Assembly: GCA_002411345.1 (NCBI GenBank)
Contig: DHSL01000024.1
Location: 33,428 to 97,427 of the forward strand
Reading direction: 5' to 3'
Length of the DNA: 64,000 nucleotides
DNA from: Bacteroidales bacterium UBA5287
GTDB lineage: Bacteria > Bacteroidota > Bacteroidia > Bacteroidales > Dysgonomonadaceae
A program made the position numbers and the translations under genes. Shown piece by piece: positions 46,176 to 54,319 of the stretch. Under the pieces are notes generated by a model. It was not told the origin of the DNA, did not search any database, and saw only the letters and a program-made list of their open reading frames with translations. Position 1 is the first letter of the stretch; the number at the start of each line of letters is the position of its first letter.

Positions 46176-48356
46176 TTACCATTGAATATTTACAATTGTG
46201 TCTTCAGGATCATTTTCGAAAGTTATTTTGCATGTTTTGCTAAGACTATTCCATTCCCATTTTGCATCAGTAAGTGGATTCATTTCTGTATCTGTTATGA
46301 AACATCTCTTTGGTGTATTTGGCAATAATACCCTCATAACGTTTGAAGTATTTAATGGACTTTTAGAAAGAAATGAATAGCTTTTTTTAGTTGTTTTTTC
46401 ATTATAAATTCGTGAAGCTGATGCTAATACCTGGGGCTTCATTCTGTTTTCTACTTTCTCTATGTTGAATAAATATGCTTGACTTCCTGGCTTTACAATT
46501 TTTTGTGTTAAAATAGGAAGCTGAGGATCAAATAGATCAACAAATAATCCACTTAATACATAAGCGTCGTTAGTAACACTTTCATCCAAGACTGATACAA
46601 TTTCATACGGACCTCTTGATAACGAGAAATTATTTTTCAGTTCCATTGAAGAACCATCCTTTTCATAAAGTCTTTTTACAACATTAAGTAATTTTAAATC
46701 TGTATCTTTTTCTAGAATAAATTCTTTTGGATCATTGCGAAGTACATAAATAATGCCTTTTCCATATTTATATTGACCTTCATTGGGAAATGAATTTAAT
46801 CCTAGTAATTCAAATAGGTGATCAGAGGCTCGTTCATATTTATTCTCATCTTGATTCCACCATTCAGGAACAGATTGAAAAGGATCATTATCTCTTCCGC
46901 AATATACCAGAATACCTCCGGATTTTACCCAATCAACAATGTAACTGTGGAATTTATCAGAAAGAGGTTTCATATTAGAATAAGACATCAATAAAATTTT
47001 AGTGTCATTCCAGGTTTCAGGATAAGCTACATTTTCTAGATGAACAATATTTACAGGGATACCTTGTTTAATAAATGGAAGTGCTTGACCGTAAAAATTA
47101 GAAAGTTGAGGATCTTCATATCCTTTGTGAGTTGGAAATCGCTGAAACATTAACGAATTTGCCATTAAAACACTAATGCCGTGTGAACCGCTGACCTTAT
47201 TTTCAGAAAGTGGCATGTGGTTCAACGAATTTATCATTACTTGCATTTGAGTGGAATAAAAACGAGGTATTTTATCTTTTTTATCACTTTCGGCACTAGT
47301 TCTATATAATCCTTCATAGATTCTATCCGGCCAAGGCATTACTTCGTAATCACTAATATTAGGATAAAATAATTGAGCCGTAAATGTTGCCTGATAATTA
47401 TTCTTATAATCAATCCAATCACGAGGCCAATCTTCAATTGGGTCAGTAAGAAAAAACATTTTCCGAGCTGTTGGGGCTGTCATTGATTCCATAGATCCGT
47501 ATTCAATATAGGCGGTTTCAAAAACCCTTTCTTTAAGATTACCTTTGTAATAATTTGGTTCTCTGGAAGTACCTGTCCATACTTGGGCTATATAGCCATC
47601 TACAGAAGAGAGAGAGGCTAGGCTTGCTTCTGGACTCACAATTTGCCATTGAGAATAATTTACCAGAGAATGTGTTGGTACATAACAACGAACATTCATC
47701 CCTTTGCTTTTTCCATATTCTTTTGCATAAGTAAAACATTCATCTAATGCACGATAATATAAGTAATATTTTAGTTTATTAGATAAATAAGTATTTTCAG
47801 GAGATTCATGTTGAGGTCTCCACTCAAAACCATAGTAATTTTTCCATTCTTTTTTGAATGCCTCACTATAACCTGCTCTTGCCCAAAATTCAGGCTCTTC
47901 TAAGTAAATTGCATCAATGCCTGCATCTATTACTCTCTTAATGTGTTTTTCTTTAATATACTGAATGAAATTTAGGGTAGGCACAATGTATGGAACCATA
48001 TGTCCATGCCAAATAGTATCACCTTGACGTGTTCTTTGACCTTCATCTAAATGCCATTTCCCATCCCATTTTCCAGTGAAATAATCTTGATATTCACCCC
48101 AGGCAATTCCTGTCATGAAATGTGTTTCATATCCTTTATCGCGCCATGATTTAACTCTATCTTCAAAAGATAAATCTTTTCGGTCATTTGATCCATATAC
48201 AATAGCTATGTCTGCACGAGTGTCTGTTACAGGCTTCCAAGGGGCAGAAGTCTGAAACGCTGTTTTCTCTTTATAGTTCCGTAATGTGTTTTGTGAATTT
48301 ACTTCTATAAAATAAAGAGAGATAAATAATATTGTTAAATAAATCTTGATTTTCAT
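46176..48356 (-). CDS. Uncharacterised secreted glycosidase-like protein (TIM barrel plus amidotransferase-like domain)
   Basis: The 726-residue protein has a signal peptide (about 21 residues), a barrel-like N-terminal half with an acidic strand end, AIYLEEPEFWARAGYSEAF (about residue 148), a middle domain resembling the glutamine-amidotransferase-like domain of GH42-type enzymes (about 390-520, LLMSYSNMKPLSDKFHSYIVDWVKSGGILVYCG) and a C-terminal beta-rich end. I recognise no family with confidence. It is the first gene of the operon, so it is likely central to the substrate. E150 or E151 is a candidate catalytic residue. Confidence 0.6.
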   Translation of the reverse strand: MKIKIYLTILFISLYFIEVNSQNTLRNYKEKTAFQTSAPWKPVTDTRADIAIVYGSNDRKDLSFEDRVKSWRDKGYETHFMTGIAWGEYQDYFTGKWDGKWHLDEGQRTRQGDTIWHGHMVPYIVPTLNFIQYIKEKHIKRVIDAGIDAIYLEEPEFWARAGYSEAFKKEWKNYYGFEWRPQHESPENTYLSNKLKYYLYYRALDECFTYAKEYGKSKGMNVRCYVPTHSLVNYSQWQIVSPEASLASLSSVDGYIAQVWTGTSREPNYYKGNLKERVFETAYIEYGSMESMTAPTARKMFFLTDPIEDWPRDWIDYKNNYQATFTAQLFYPNISDYEVMPWPDRIYEGLYRTSAESDKKDKIPRFYSTQMQVMINSLNHMPLSENKVSGSHGISVLMANSLMFQRFPTHKGYEDPQLSNFYGQALPFIKQGIPVNIVHLENVAYPETWNDTKILLMSYSNMKPLSDKFHSYIVDWVKSGGILVYCGRDNDPFQSVPEWWNQDENKYERASDHLFELLGLNSFPNEGQYKYGKGIIYVLRNDPKEFILEKDTDLKLLNVVKRLYEKDGSSMELKNNFSLSRGPYEIVSVLDESVTNDAYVLSGLFVDLFDPQLPILTQKIVKPGSQAYLFNIEKVENRMKPQVLASASRIYNEKTTKKSYSFLSKSPLNTSNVMRVLLPNTPKRCFITDTEMNPLTDAKWEWNSLSKTCKITFENDPEDTIVNIQW

Positions 48357-48466
48357 TTCGAAGTCAATAAATTTAAAGATAAATAGTTTTTATAAAAGCT
48401 CCTGGTTATGTTTATGGAAACTCTTTTTTAATTTTTGATACTTTAGATAACATAAAATAATTAATA

Positions 48467-48496
48467 CAAATATACCAAGTTAAACGATTAATCAAA
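48467..48496 (-). promoter_or_regulatory. Promoter of the nine-gene D-arabinose-type operon
   Basis: On the minus strand TTTG (48496-48493) and TATATTTG (48474-48467) are exact matches with 18 bases between. Transcription would start near 48460, about 100 bases before the first gene. Confidence 0.75.
48480..48491. promoter_or_regulatory. Candidate LacI operator
   Basis: TTAAACGATTAA is symmetric at 10 of 12 positions with a central CG, as is usual for LacI-family operators. It sits exactly between the -33 and -7 elements, so a bound repressor would block RNA polymerase. The LacI gene of the operon is the natural partner. Confidence 0.5.
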
Positions 48497-48586
48497 AATA
48501 ATTTTATATGTTATAAAACATATTTTATCTAATATTTGTAATTTAAACTAATTCTATTTTAGATGCTTTTTCGTGCATTTCCCTAC

Positions 48587-48616
48587 TAATGATGGTCTCA
48601 CCATCCTCTCACTATG
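48587..48616. repeat. Right copy of the 30-base direct repeat
   Basis: This stretch matches 25 of 30 bases at 33503-33532. The two copies lie in the same orientation at either end of the operon. Confidence 0.6.
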
Positions 48617-48635
48617 GTCTCACTATCTTCCCACT
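48592..48635. repeat. Two tandem 22-base repeats with a decayed third unit
   Basis: Units at 48592-48613 and 48614-48635 begin ATGGTCTCAC and differ at three of 22 positions. A looser third unit (ATGCTCATCTCACACTCCT) follows from 48644. The strand is rich in C and T and poor in G. Confidence 0.7.
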
Positions 48636-48792
48636 CAACTCCGATGCTCATCTCACACTCCTGCAAATATAATTAGCACTGACAAAACGTCATTATTCAT
48701 CCCTTTGGCAAAGATTTTGATCTTTATACTCAGAAAACGAAGTAATTAAGAAACAAAAACAGTATTGCTTTGTTCTAAACATGTTAATAATG

Positions 48793-48800
48793 AAAGGAGA
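48793..48800 (+). promoter_or_regulatory. Strong Shine-Dalgarno-like site before clpB
   Basis: AAAGGAGA lies eight bases before the clpB ATG. Strong sites of this kind are unusual in Bacteroidetes, where most leaders lack them; no other gene in the window shows one as clear. Confidence 0.6.
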
Positions 48801-48808
48801 TATTATAT

Positions 48809-51397
48809 ATGAATTTCAATAACTTTACTATTAAAGCACAAGAGGCTGTGCAAAAAGCGGTTGAATTGGTACAATCTAAAAATCAACAAATGATTGAACC
48901 TGTTCACATTCTTAAAGGGGTAATGCAAGTTGGCGAGAATGTTAGCAATTTTATATTCCAGAAATTAGGCGTTAATATTCATAATCTGGAAATTGTGATA
49001 AATAATCAAATCGAATCATTACCACGTGTTTCGGGGGGTGAACCAATGCTAAGTCGTGAAAGTAATAATGTTCTTCAAAAAGCAATAGATATTACTGGAA
49101 AAATGGGCGATCAATATGTTTCAATTGAGCACTTAATAATGGCACTGCTTTCAGAAAAAAGTACTGCTTCTCAAATATTAAAAGATGCAGGTGTATCACA
49201 AAATGATCTTGAAACAGCTATTAATGAGCTAAGAAAAGGGGAGAAAGTAACAAGCCAATCTGCAGAAGATACTTATCAATCGTTGAGCAAATATGCTATA
49301 AATCTTATAGAAAAAGCAAGGAACGGAAAACTTGATCCTGTTATTGGAAGAGATGAAGAAATAAGAAGGGTGTTGCAGATATTAAGTCGAAGAACTAAAA
49401 ATAATCCAATCTTGATTGGTGAACCGGGAACTGGGAAAACGGCTATTGTTGAGGGACTAGCTCATCGAATAATTCGTGGTGATGTTCCCGAAAACTTAAA
49501 GAGCAAACAGATATTTTCACTCGATATGGGGGCTCTTATAGCTGGTGCAAAATATCAGGGAGAATTTGAAGAACGATTAAAATCAGTTGTGAATGAAGTG
49601 GTTAAGTCGGAAGGAGAGATCATCTTATTTATCGATGAAATTCATACTCTTGTCGGAGCAGGAAAGGGAGCAGGTGCAATGGATGCGGCTAATATTCTGA
49701 AACCGGCATTGTCAAGAGGCGAATTAAGAACAATTGGAGCAACAACACTCGACGAATATCAAAAGTATTTCGAAAAGGATAAAGCACTTGAACGACGATT
49801 CCAAATGGTAATGGTCAACGAACCAAGTGTGGAAGATACAATCTCTATTCTTCGGGGATTGAAAGAGAAATACGAAAATCATCACAAAGTGCGTATTAAA
49901 GATGAAGCAATAATCGCTTCTGCTCAACTTTCACATCGATATATTACTGATAGATTTTTACCTGATAAGGCAATTGATTTGATGGATGAGGCTGCTGCTA
50001 AATTGAGAATGGAAATCGATTCTGTTCCTGAGGAACTGGACGAGATTGAACGTAAAATAAAACAATTGGAGATTGAACGTGAAGCTATTAAACGAGAGAA
50101 TGATGTCGCAAAGTTAGAGCAATTGGGAAGTCAGATCGAAAATCTAAAACAGGAGGAAAGTGGATTCAAAGCTAAATGGAAAAGCGAAAAAGACTTGATA
50201 AATAAGATTCAACAGAATAAAATAGATATTGAAGATGCTAAATTCCAGGCAGATAGGGCTGAACGTGAAGGTGATTATGGTAAAGTGGCCGAACTTAGGT
50301 ACGGTAAGATAAAGGACAAAGAAAGAGAGATTGAAGAACTGCAAAACCAACTGCACGAACAGCAGGGTAATAGAGCTATGATAAAGGAAGAGGTGGACTC
50401 TGAAGATATTGCTGATGTTGTTTCAAGGTGGACAGGAATACCGGTAAGCAAAATGCTTCAAAGTGAACGTGAAAAATTACTGCACCTCGAAGAGGAATTG
50501 CATAAACGGGTTGTTGGTCAAGATGAGGCAATTATGGCTGTGGCTGATGCAATCCGTAGAAATAGAGCTGGATTGAGCGATCCAAAAAGGCCAATTGGTT
50601 CTTTTATTTTTCTTGGAACAACAGGTGTAGGAAAAACTGAATTAGCAAAAGCTTTGGCTGATTATCTTTTTGATGATGAAAATATGATGACGCGAATCGA
50701 CATGAGTGAATATCAGGAGAAGTTTAGCGCAACAAGATTAATAGGAGCTCCTCCTGGATATGTTGGATATGATGAAGGTGGACAACTTACAGAGGCTATT
50801 CGTCGTAAACCTTATTCAGTTGTATTATTCGATGAAATCGAAAAGGCGCATCCTGATGTGTTCAATATTTTGCTGCAAGTACTAGATGATGGCCGACTTA
50901 CCGATAATAAGGGTAGGGTGGTGAACTTTAAAAATACAATCATCATTATGACTTCAAATATGGGATCGTCACAAATACGAGAGAACTTTGAGAACATTAA
51001 TGATCAGAATCGAGATGAAATAATTGAAGATACTAAGAATATGGTGATGAATATGCTCAAATCGAATATTCGACCTGAATTTCTTAATCGTATTGATGAT
51101 ATTATTATGTTTGCTCCATTGAATCAAGATGAGATCAATCAGATAGTTCGATTACAACTTGATAATCTTAAGAGGATGTTATCTCAGAATGAAATTGAAC
51201 TTAATTATACTGACGAAGCAGTCAAAAGCATCGGAGAAGCTGGTTTCGATCCTGAATTTGGAGCACGACCGGTTAAAAGGGTCATTCAACGTAAGGTGTT
51301 GAACCAATTATCAAAAGATATTTTAGGTAATAATGTGGATAAAACAAAACCTATAATAATAGATGCAATTGATGATATAATATTCTTTAAGAATTAA
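48809..51397 (+). CDS. clpB: ATP-dependent chaperone ClpB
   Basis: The 862-residue protein has the Clp N domain (about 1-150), a first AAA+ module (Walker A GEPGTGKT near 205), a ClpB middle coiled coil (about 405-530) and a second AAA+ module (Walker A GTTGVGKT near 610, DEIEKAHPDVFN). The middle coiled coil separates it from ClpA and ClpC. It threads aggregated proteins together with DnaK. It stands alone with a terminator at its end. Confidence 0.98.
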   Translation: MNFNNFTIKAQEAVQKAVELVQSKNQQMIEPVHILKGVMQVGENVSNFIFQKLGVNIHNLEIVINNQIESLPRVSGGEPMLSRESNNVLQKAIDITGKMGDQYVSIEHLIMALLSEKSTASQILKDAGVSQNDLETAINELRKGEKVTSQSAEDTYQSLSKYAINLIEKARNGKLDPVIGRDEEIRRVLQILSRRTKNNPILIGEPGTGKTAIVEGLAHRIIRGDVPENLKSKQIFSLDMGALIAGAKYQGEFEERLKSVVNEVVKSEGEIILFIDEIHTLVGAGKGAGAMDAANILKPALSRGELRTIGATTLDEYQKYFEKDKALERRFQMVMVNEPSVEDTISILRGLKEKYENHHKVRIKDEAIIASAQLSHRYITDRFLPDKAIDLMDEAAAKLRMEIDSVPEELDEIERKIKQLEIEREAIKRENDVAKLEQLGSQIENLKQEESGFKAKWKSEKDLINKIQQNKIDIEDAKFQADRAEREGDYGKVAELRYGKIKDKEREIEELQNQLHEQQGNRAMIKEEVDSEDIADVVSRWTGIPVSKMLQSEREKLLHLEEELHKRVVGQDEAIMAVADAIRRNRAGLSDPKRPIGSFIFLGTTGVGKTELAKALADYLFDDENMMTRIDMSEYQEKFSATRLIGAPPGYVGYDEGGQLTEAIRRKPYSVVLFDEIEKAHPDVFNILLQVLDDGRLTDNKGRVVNFKNTIIIMTSNMGSSQIRENFENINDQNRDEIIEDTKNMVMNMLKSNIRPEFLNRIDDIIMFAPLNQDEINQIVRLQLDNLKRMLSQNEIELNYTDEAVKSIGEAGFDPEFGARPVKRVIQRKVLNQLSKDILGNNVDKTKPIIIDAIDDIIFFKN

Positions 51398-51419
51398 GGT
51401 TTAACCATTATAAATATTG

Positions 51420-51449
51420 AGCGGTAACAATCAGGTTACCGCTTTTTTT
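51420..51449 (+). terminator. Terminator of clpB
   Basis: A nine-base-pair stem (AGCGGTAAC, 51420-51428; GTTACCGCT, 51435-51443) with a six-base loop is followed by seven T. It ends eight bases before the end of convergent trkH. Confidence 0.9.
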
Positions 51450-51457
51450 ATTTATCA

Positions 51458-52921
51458 TTAACGCTTCCAAAAATTAGGTACGAATAGAGATAAAACTGTA
51501 AATAGCTCCAAGCGTCCTACTAACATCAGAAAACTCATATAATACTTTGCAAAAGAACTTACTTCTGCAAAATTTCCTGCTGGTCCATGTTCTCCCAAAC
51601 CGGGACCTACATTCCCTAAACTGGCTATTGCAGCTCCTACAGCTTCGCTAAAAGACATACCTGATAGACTTAATACAACAAAACTTATCCCTGTAAGTGA
51701 AGTGTATAGAAACATGAATGCTAATACTTTTGAAACAACAGATTGTTGAACAACCTTACCATTCATTTTTACCATGAGTAGGGCATTTGGATGGACTTGT
51801 TTTCTGAATTCGACTAAACTGTTTTTTACCATTACCACTAGTCTTGATATCTTCATTCCTCCTGAAGTGGAACCTTCGCAAGCACAGAATATCATTAATG
51901 ATAAAAATACAAACCAGTAAACATGACCCCATGTGAGATAATCAAAAGTGGCATAACCGGTAGTTGTAATGATAGAAATAACTTGAAACAGAACTGTTCT
52001 TATGGTATACTCAATATTTTGCATCTGACCATTTAACAATAGACTGGAAGCAATAATAACCGAATAAATCAATATGATTAGACAGTACCATTTAAATTCT
52101 TCATCTTTAAATACTTTGATTGACCTTTTTCTAAAGAATGTATAAATGAGAAAGAAGTTTGTGCCACCTAAAAACATCATAATCATCAATACATATTCTG
52201 TAAAAGCTGAATTGTAATAAGCTATACTCGATTGTTTAGTGGAAAAACCGCCGCATGAAATTCCGGAAAGAGTGTGACAAGCTGCATCAAATGCATCCAT
52301 TGGACCTGCCCAAAGCAACAGAAAACCTATGATTGTTAAAATGGAATAGATAAGCAAAATGTTTTTTGCCATATCTTTAATTCGCGGTGTTATTTGATTC
52401 TGCATGATTCCTGTAACTTCTGCATCAAATAATTCTACTGCACTACCACCGAAAAGCGGCATGAAACCCATTACAAAAACAATAATCCCTACACCACCAA
52501 TCCATTGGGTGAAACTTCTCCAAAAATGCAAACATTTGGGGAATGCTTCTACATTTATTAGAGTTGAACCTCCTGTTGTGGTAAATCCGGCCATACTCTC
52601 GAAAAAAGCATTATCGAACGAAGGGATTGCATCGCTTAAAATATAAGGTAATGTTCCCAACAGTGCCATCATTGTCCAACCTAAAGTCACTGCCAAATAA
52701 CCTTCACGTTTAGTGATATCTTGTCTACCTTTTATAACCTTTGATAGCAAGAGCAGTAATAATCCTAACAAAGAGGTAATAACTACCGAGATATAAACAC
52801 CTTTAGTAGCAGGTTCATTATAATATTCCCCAATAAATGTTGAAAATAACATAAAAATAGATTCAACTATAAGTAAAAAACCAATAATCTTGACAACAAA
52901 TGAAAGATTAAAATTCTTCAT
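51458..52921 (-). CDS. trkH: Trk/Ktr-type potassium uptake protein TrkH
   Basis: The 487-residue membrane protein has the four-fold pore repeat of the Trk/Ktr/HKT family; selectivity-filter-like segments with central Gly include TTGGSTL near residue 115 and TTTGYAT near 322, and it ends in FVPNFW-type residues. It forms the potassium channel, gated by the cytosolic TrkA. It follows trkA on the minus strand after 39 bases. Confidence 0.94.
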   Translation of the reverse strand: MKNFNLSFVVKIIGFLLIVESIFMLFSTFIGEYYNEPATKGVYISVVITSLLGLLLLLLSKVIKGRQDITKREGYLAVTLGWTMMALLGTLPYILSDAIPSFDNAFFESMAGFTTTGGSTLINVEAFPKCLHFWRSFTQWIGGVGIIVFVMGFMPLFGGSAVELFDAEVTGIMQNQITPRIKDMAKNILLIYSILTIIGFLLLWAGPMDAFDAACHTLSGISCGGFSTKQSSIAYYNSAFTEYVLMIMMFLGGTNFFLIYTFFRKRSIKVFKDEEFKWYCLIILIYSVIIASSLLLNGQMQNIEYTIRTVLFQVISIITTTGYATFDYLTWGHVYWFVFLSLMIFCACEGSTSGGMKISRLVVMVKNSLVEFRKQVHPNALLMVKMNGKVVQQSVVSKVLAFMFLYTSLTGISFVVLSLSGMSFSEAVGAAIASLGNVGPGLGEHGPAGNFAEVSSFAKYYMSFLMLVGRLELFTVLSLFVPNFWKR

Positions 52922-52960
52922 GTTTACTACTATTCTGTTTTCAGGGAAATAATTATAATA

Positions 52961-54298
52961 TCAATTGAATAATTTTTCAATACTTTTTAAAGTGTTGTTT
53001 AGAAAAATAACTACTACTTTGTCATATGCTTCAATTTGTGTTTCTCCTTCAACCAATATTGGAACATCATTACGGATTAAAGCACCAAAAGTTATGTTAG
53101 GTGGCAGGTTTAGATTCTTAATAAGTTTTTTTGTTACTAACGAATTAGGCTTAGCAACTACCTCACCTACATTTGCGTTAGCAAAATTAAGATTCTTTAT
53201 GTTACTTGCATCAGCTTTTAGCAATAACTCATATATTTTACTTGCAGCAATCATCTTTTTATTGATAACTGCTCCAATATCTAGCTTTTCAGCCATAGAA
53301 ATATAATCGTTATTTTCTACTTCAGCAATTGTTTTTTTAACACCATATTGTTTGGCAGCAAGACATGCTAAAACATTCGCTTCTGAATTACCGGTAAGAG
53401 CTAAAAAAGCATCCATATCTTTAATGCCCTCGCTTTGTAACAATTCTCCATCTCTGCCATCTCCTATAAAAATAGTTACGTTAGATGGTACCTTTTCAAA
53501 TAATAATTCAGCTCTCTCTCTACTTTGTTCTATGATTTTAATATTCATGCTTTTAGGTAGAAATTGAACAGTTCTTAATGCGATCCTGCTACCACCCATA
53601 ATCATAATATTTTTAGCTTCAAAAGACACTTTCCCAAATATCTCAGGTAATTTATCAAGATGAGTATGTAGTGTTATAAAATAAACCAAATCGTTATGTA
53701 GAATCTTGTCGTTACCTTTAGGAATCAAAGTGAAATTATCACGTTTTATTGCAACCAAGTGAAATAATTTGTTTGATTGCGGGATTTCATATAAATGCTT
53801 ATTCGCTATAGGAGCATTATTTCTGACTTTTGCTCCTGAAAGGATTACAGCGCCATTTGCTAGTTCCCACCAAACGCGTGTCCATGGCTTTTTTAGAGCA
53901 AGAGCGATTTCCTTTGCCGCAACCATCTCCGGATAGATCATTGAATGTATTCCTAAACTTTCGAAAAACTCTTTATTCTTTGGTAAAAGATACTCATAAT
54001 TATCTATTCGTGCTAATGTTTTTTTTGCACCTAACTTATTAGCAAGCATGCATGCAGTGATGTTTTGTGATTCTTCTGGCGTTACAGCAATAAATAAATC
54101 AGCCTTGTTTATGTTTGCATTTTCTAAATCCTTCAGTGAAGTACATCTGCCCTCAATAGTAAGCAATTCTGTATTCTCTCGAAGTGAGCTAAAACGGTCT
54201 TTGTCGGCATCCATCAATGTGATGTCGTGTTGTTCCTGTCCTAATAATCGGGCAAGATGCGTTCCTACAGCTCCAGCTCCGGCAATTATTATCTTCAT
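52961..54298 (-). CDS. trkA: Potassium uptake regulatory protein TrkA
   Basis: The 445-residue cytosolic protein has two RCK units: Rossmann folds opening with GAGAVGTHLARLL (residue 6) and IMGGSRIALRTVQFL (about 233), each followed by a small RCK-C domain. It binds nucleotide (NAD or ATP) and gates TrkH, whose gene follows. It lies 21 bases after dxs. Confidence 0.95.
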   Translation of the reverse strand: MKIIIAGAGAVGTHLARLLGQEQHDITLMDADKDRFSSLRENTELLTIEGRCTSLKDLENANINKADLFIAVTPEESQNITACMLANKLGAKKTLARIDNYEYLLPKNKEFFESLGIHSMIYPEMVAAKEIALALKKPWTRVWWELANGAVILSGAKVRNNAPIANKHLYEIPQSNKLFHLVAIKRDNFTLIPKGNDKILHNDLVYFITLHTHLDKLPEIFGKVSFEAKNIMIMGGSRIALRTVQFLPKSMNIKIIEQSRERAELLFEKVPSNVTIFIGDGRDGELLQSEGIKDMDAFLALTGNSEANVLACLAAKQYGVKKTIAEVENNDYISMAEKLDIGAVINKKMIAASKIYELLLKADASNIKNLNFANANVGEVVAKPNSLVTKKLIKNLNLPPNITFGALIRNDVPILVEGETQIEAYDKVVVIFLNNTLKSIEKLFN

Positions 54299-54319
54299 TT
54301 AATGATTATTGATAACAAA

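Larger units (their letters stand above)
48357..48808. other. Divergent intergenic region between the D-arabinose-type operon and clpB
   Basis: These 452 bases hold the promoter and operator of the minus-strand operon (48467-48496), a cluster of short G-poor repeats (48587-48660) and the unassigned promoter of clpB. No gene could be supported. Confidence 0.75.

Noticed and set aside
48587..48660. A CRISPR array in the repeat cluster.
   Set aside because: The units are directly tandem without spacers, only two to three in number, and no cas gene is present.
48704..48730. TTTG and TATACT before clpB, resembling a promoter.
   Set aside because: Neither the Bacteroidetes -7 pattern nor a classic -10 at the right spacing (17) is met.
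48765..48772. TTGCTTTG before clpB as a -7 element.
   Set aside because: It has one mismatch and no TTTG at the right distance upstream.
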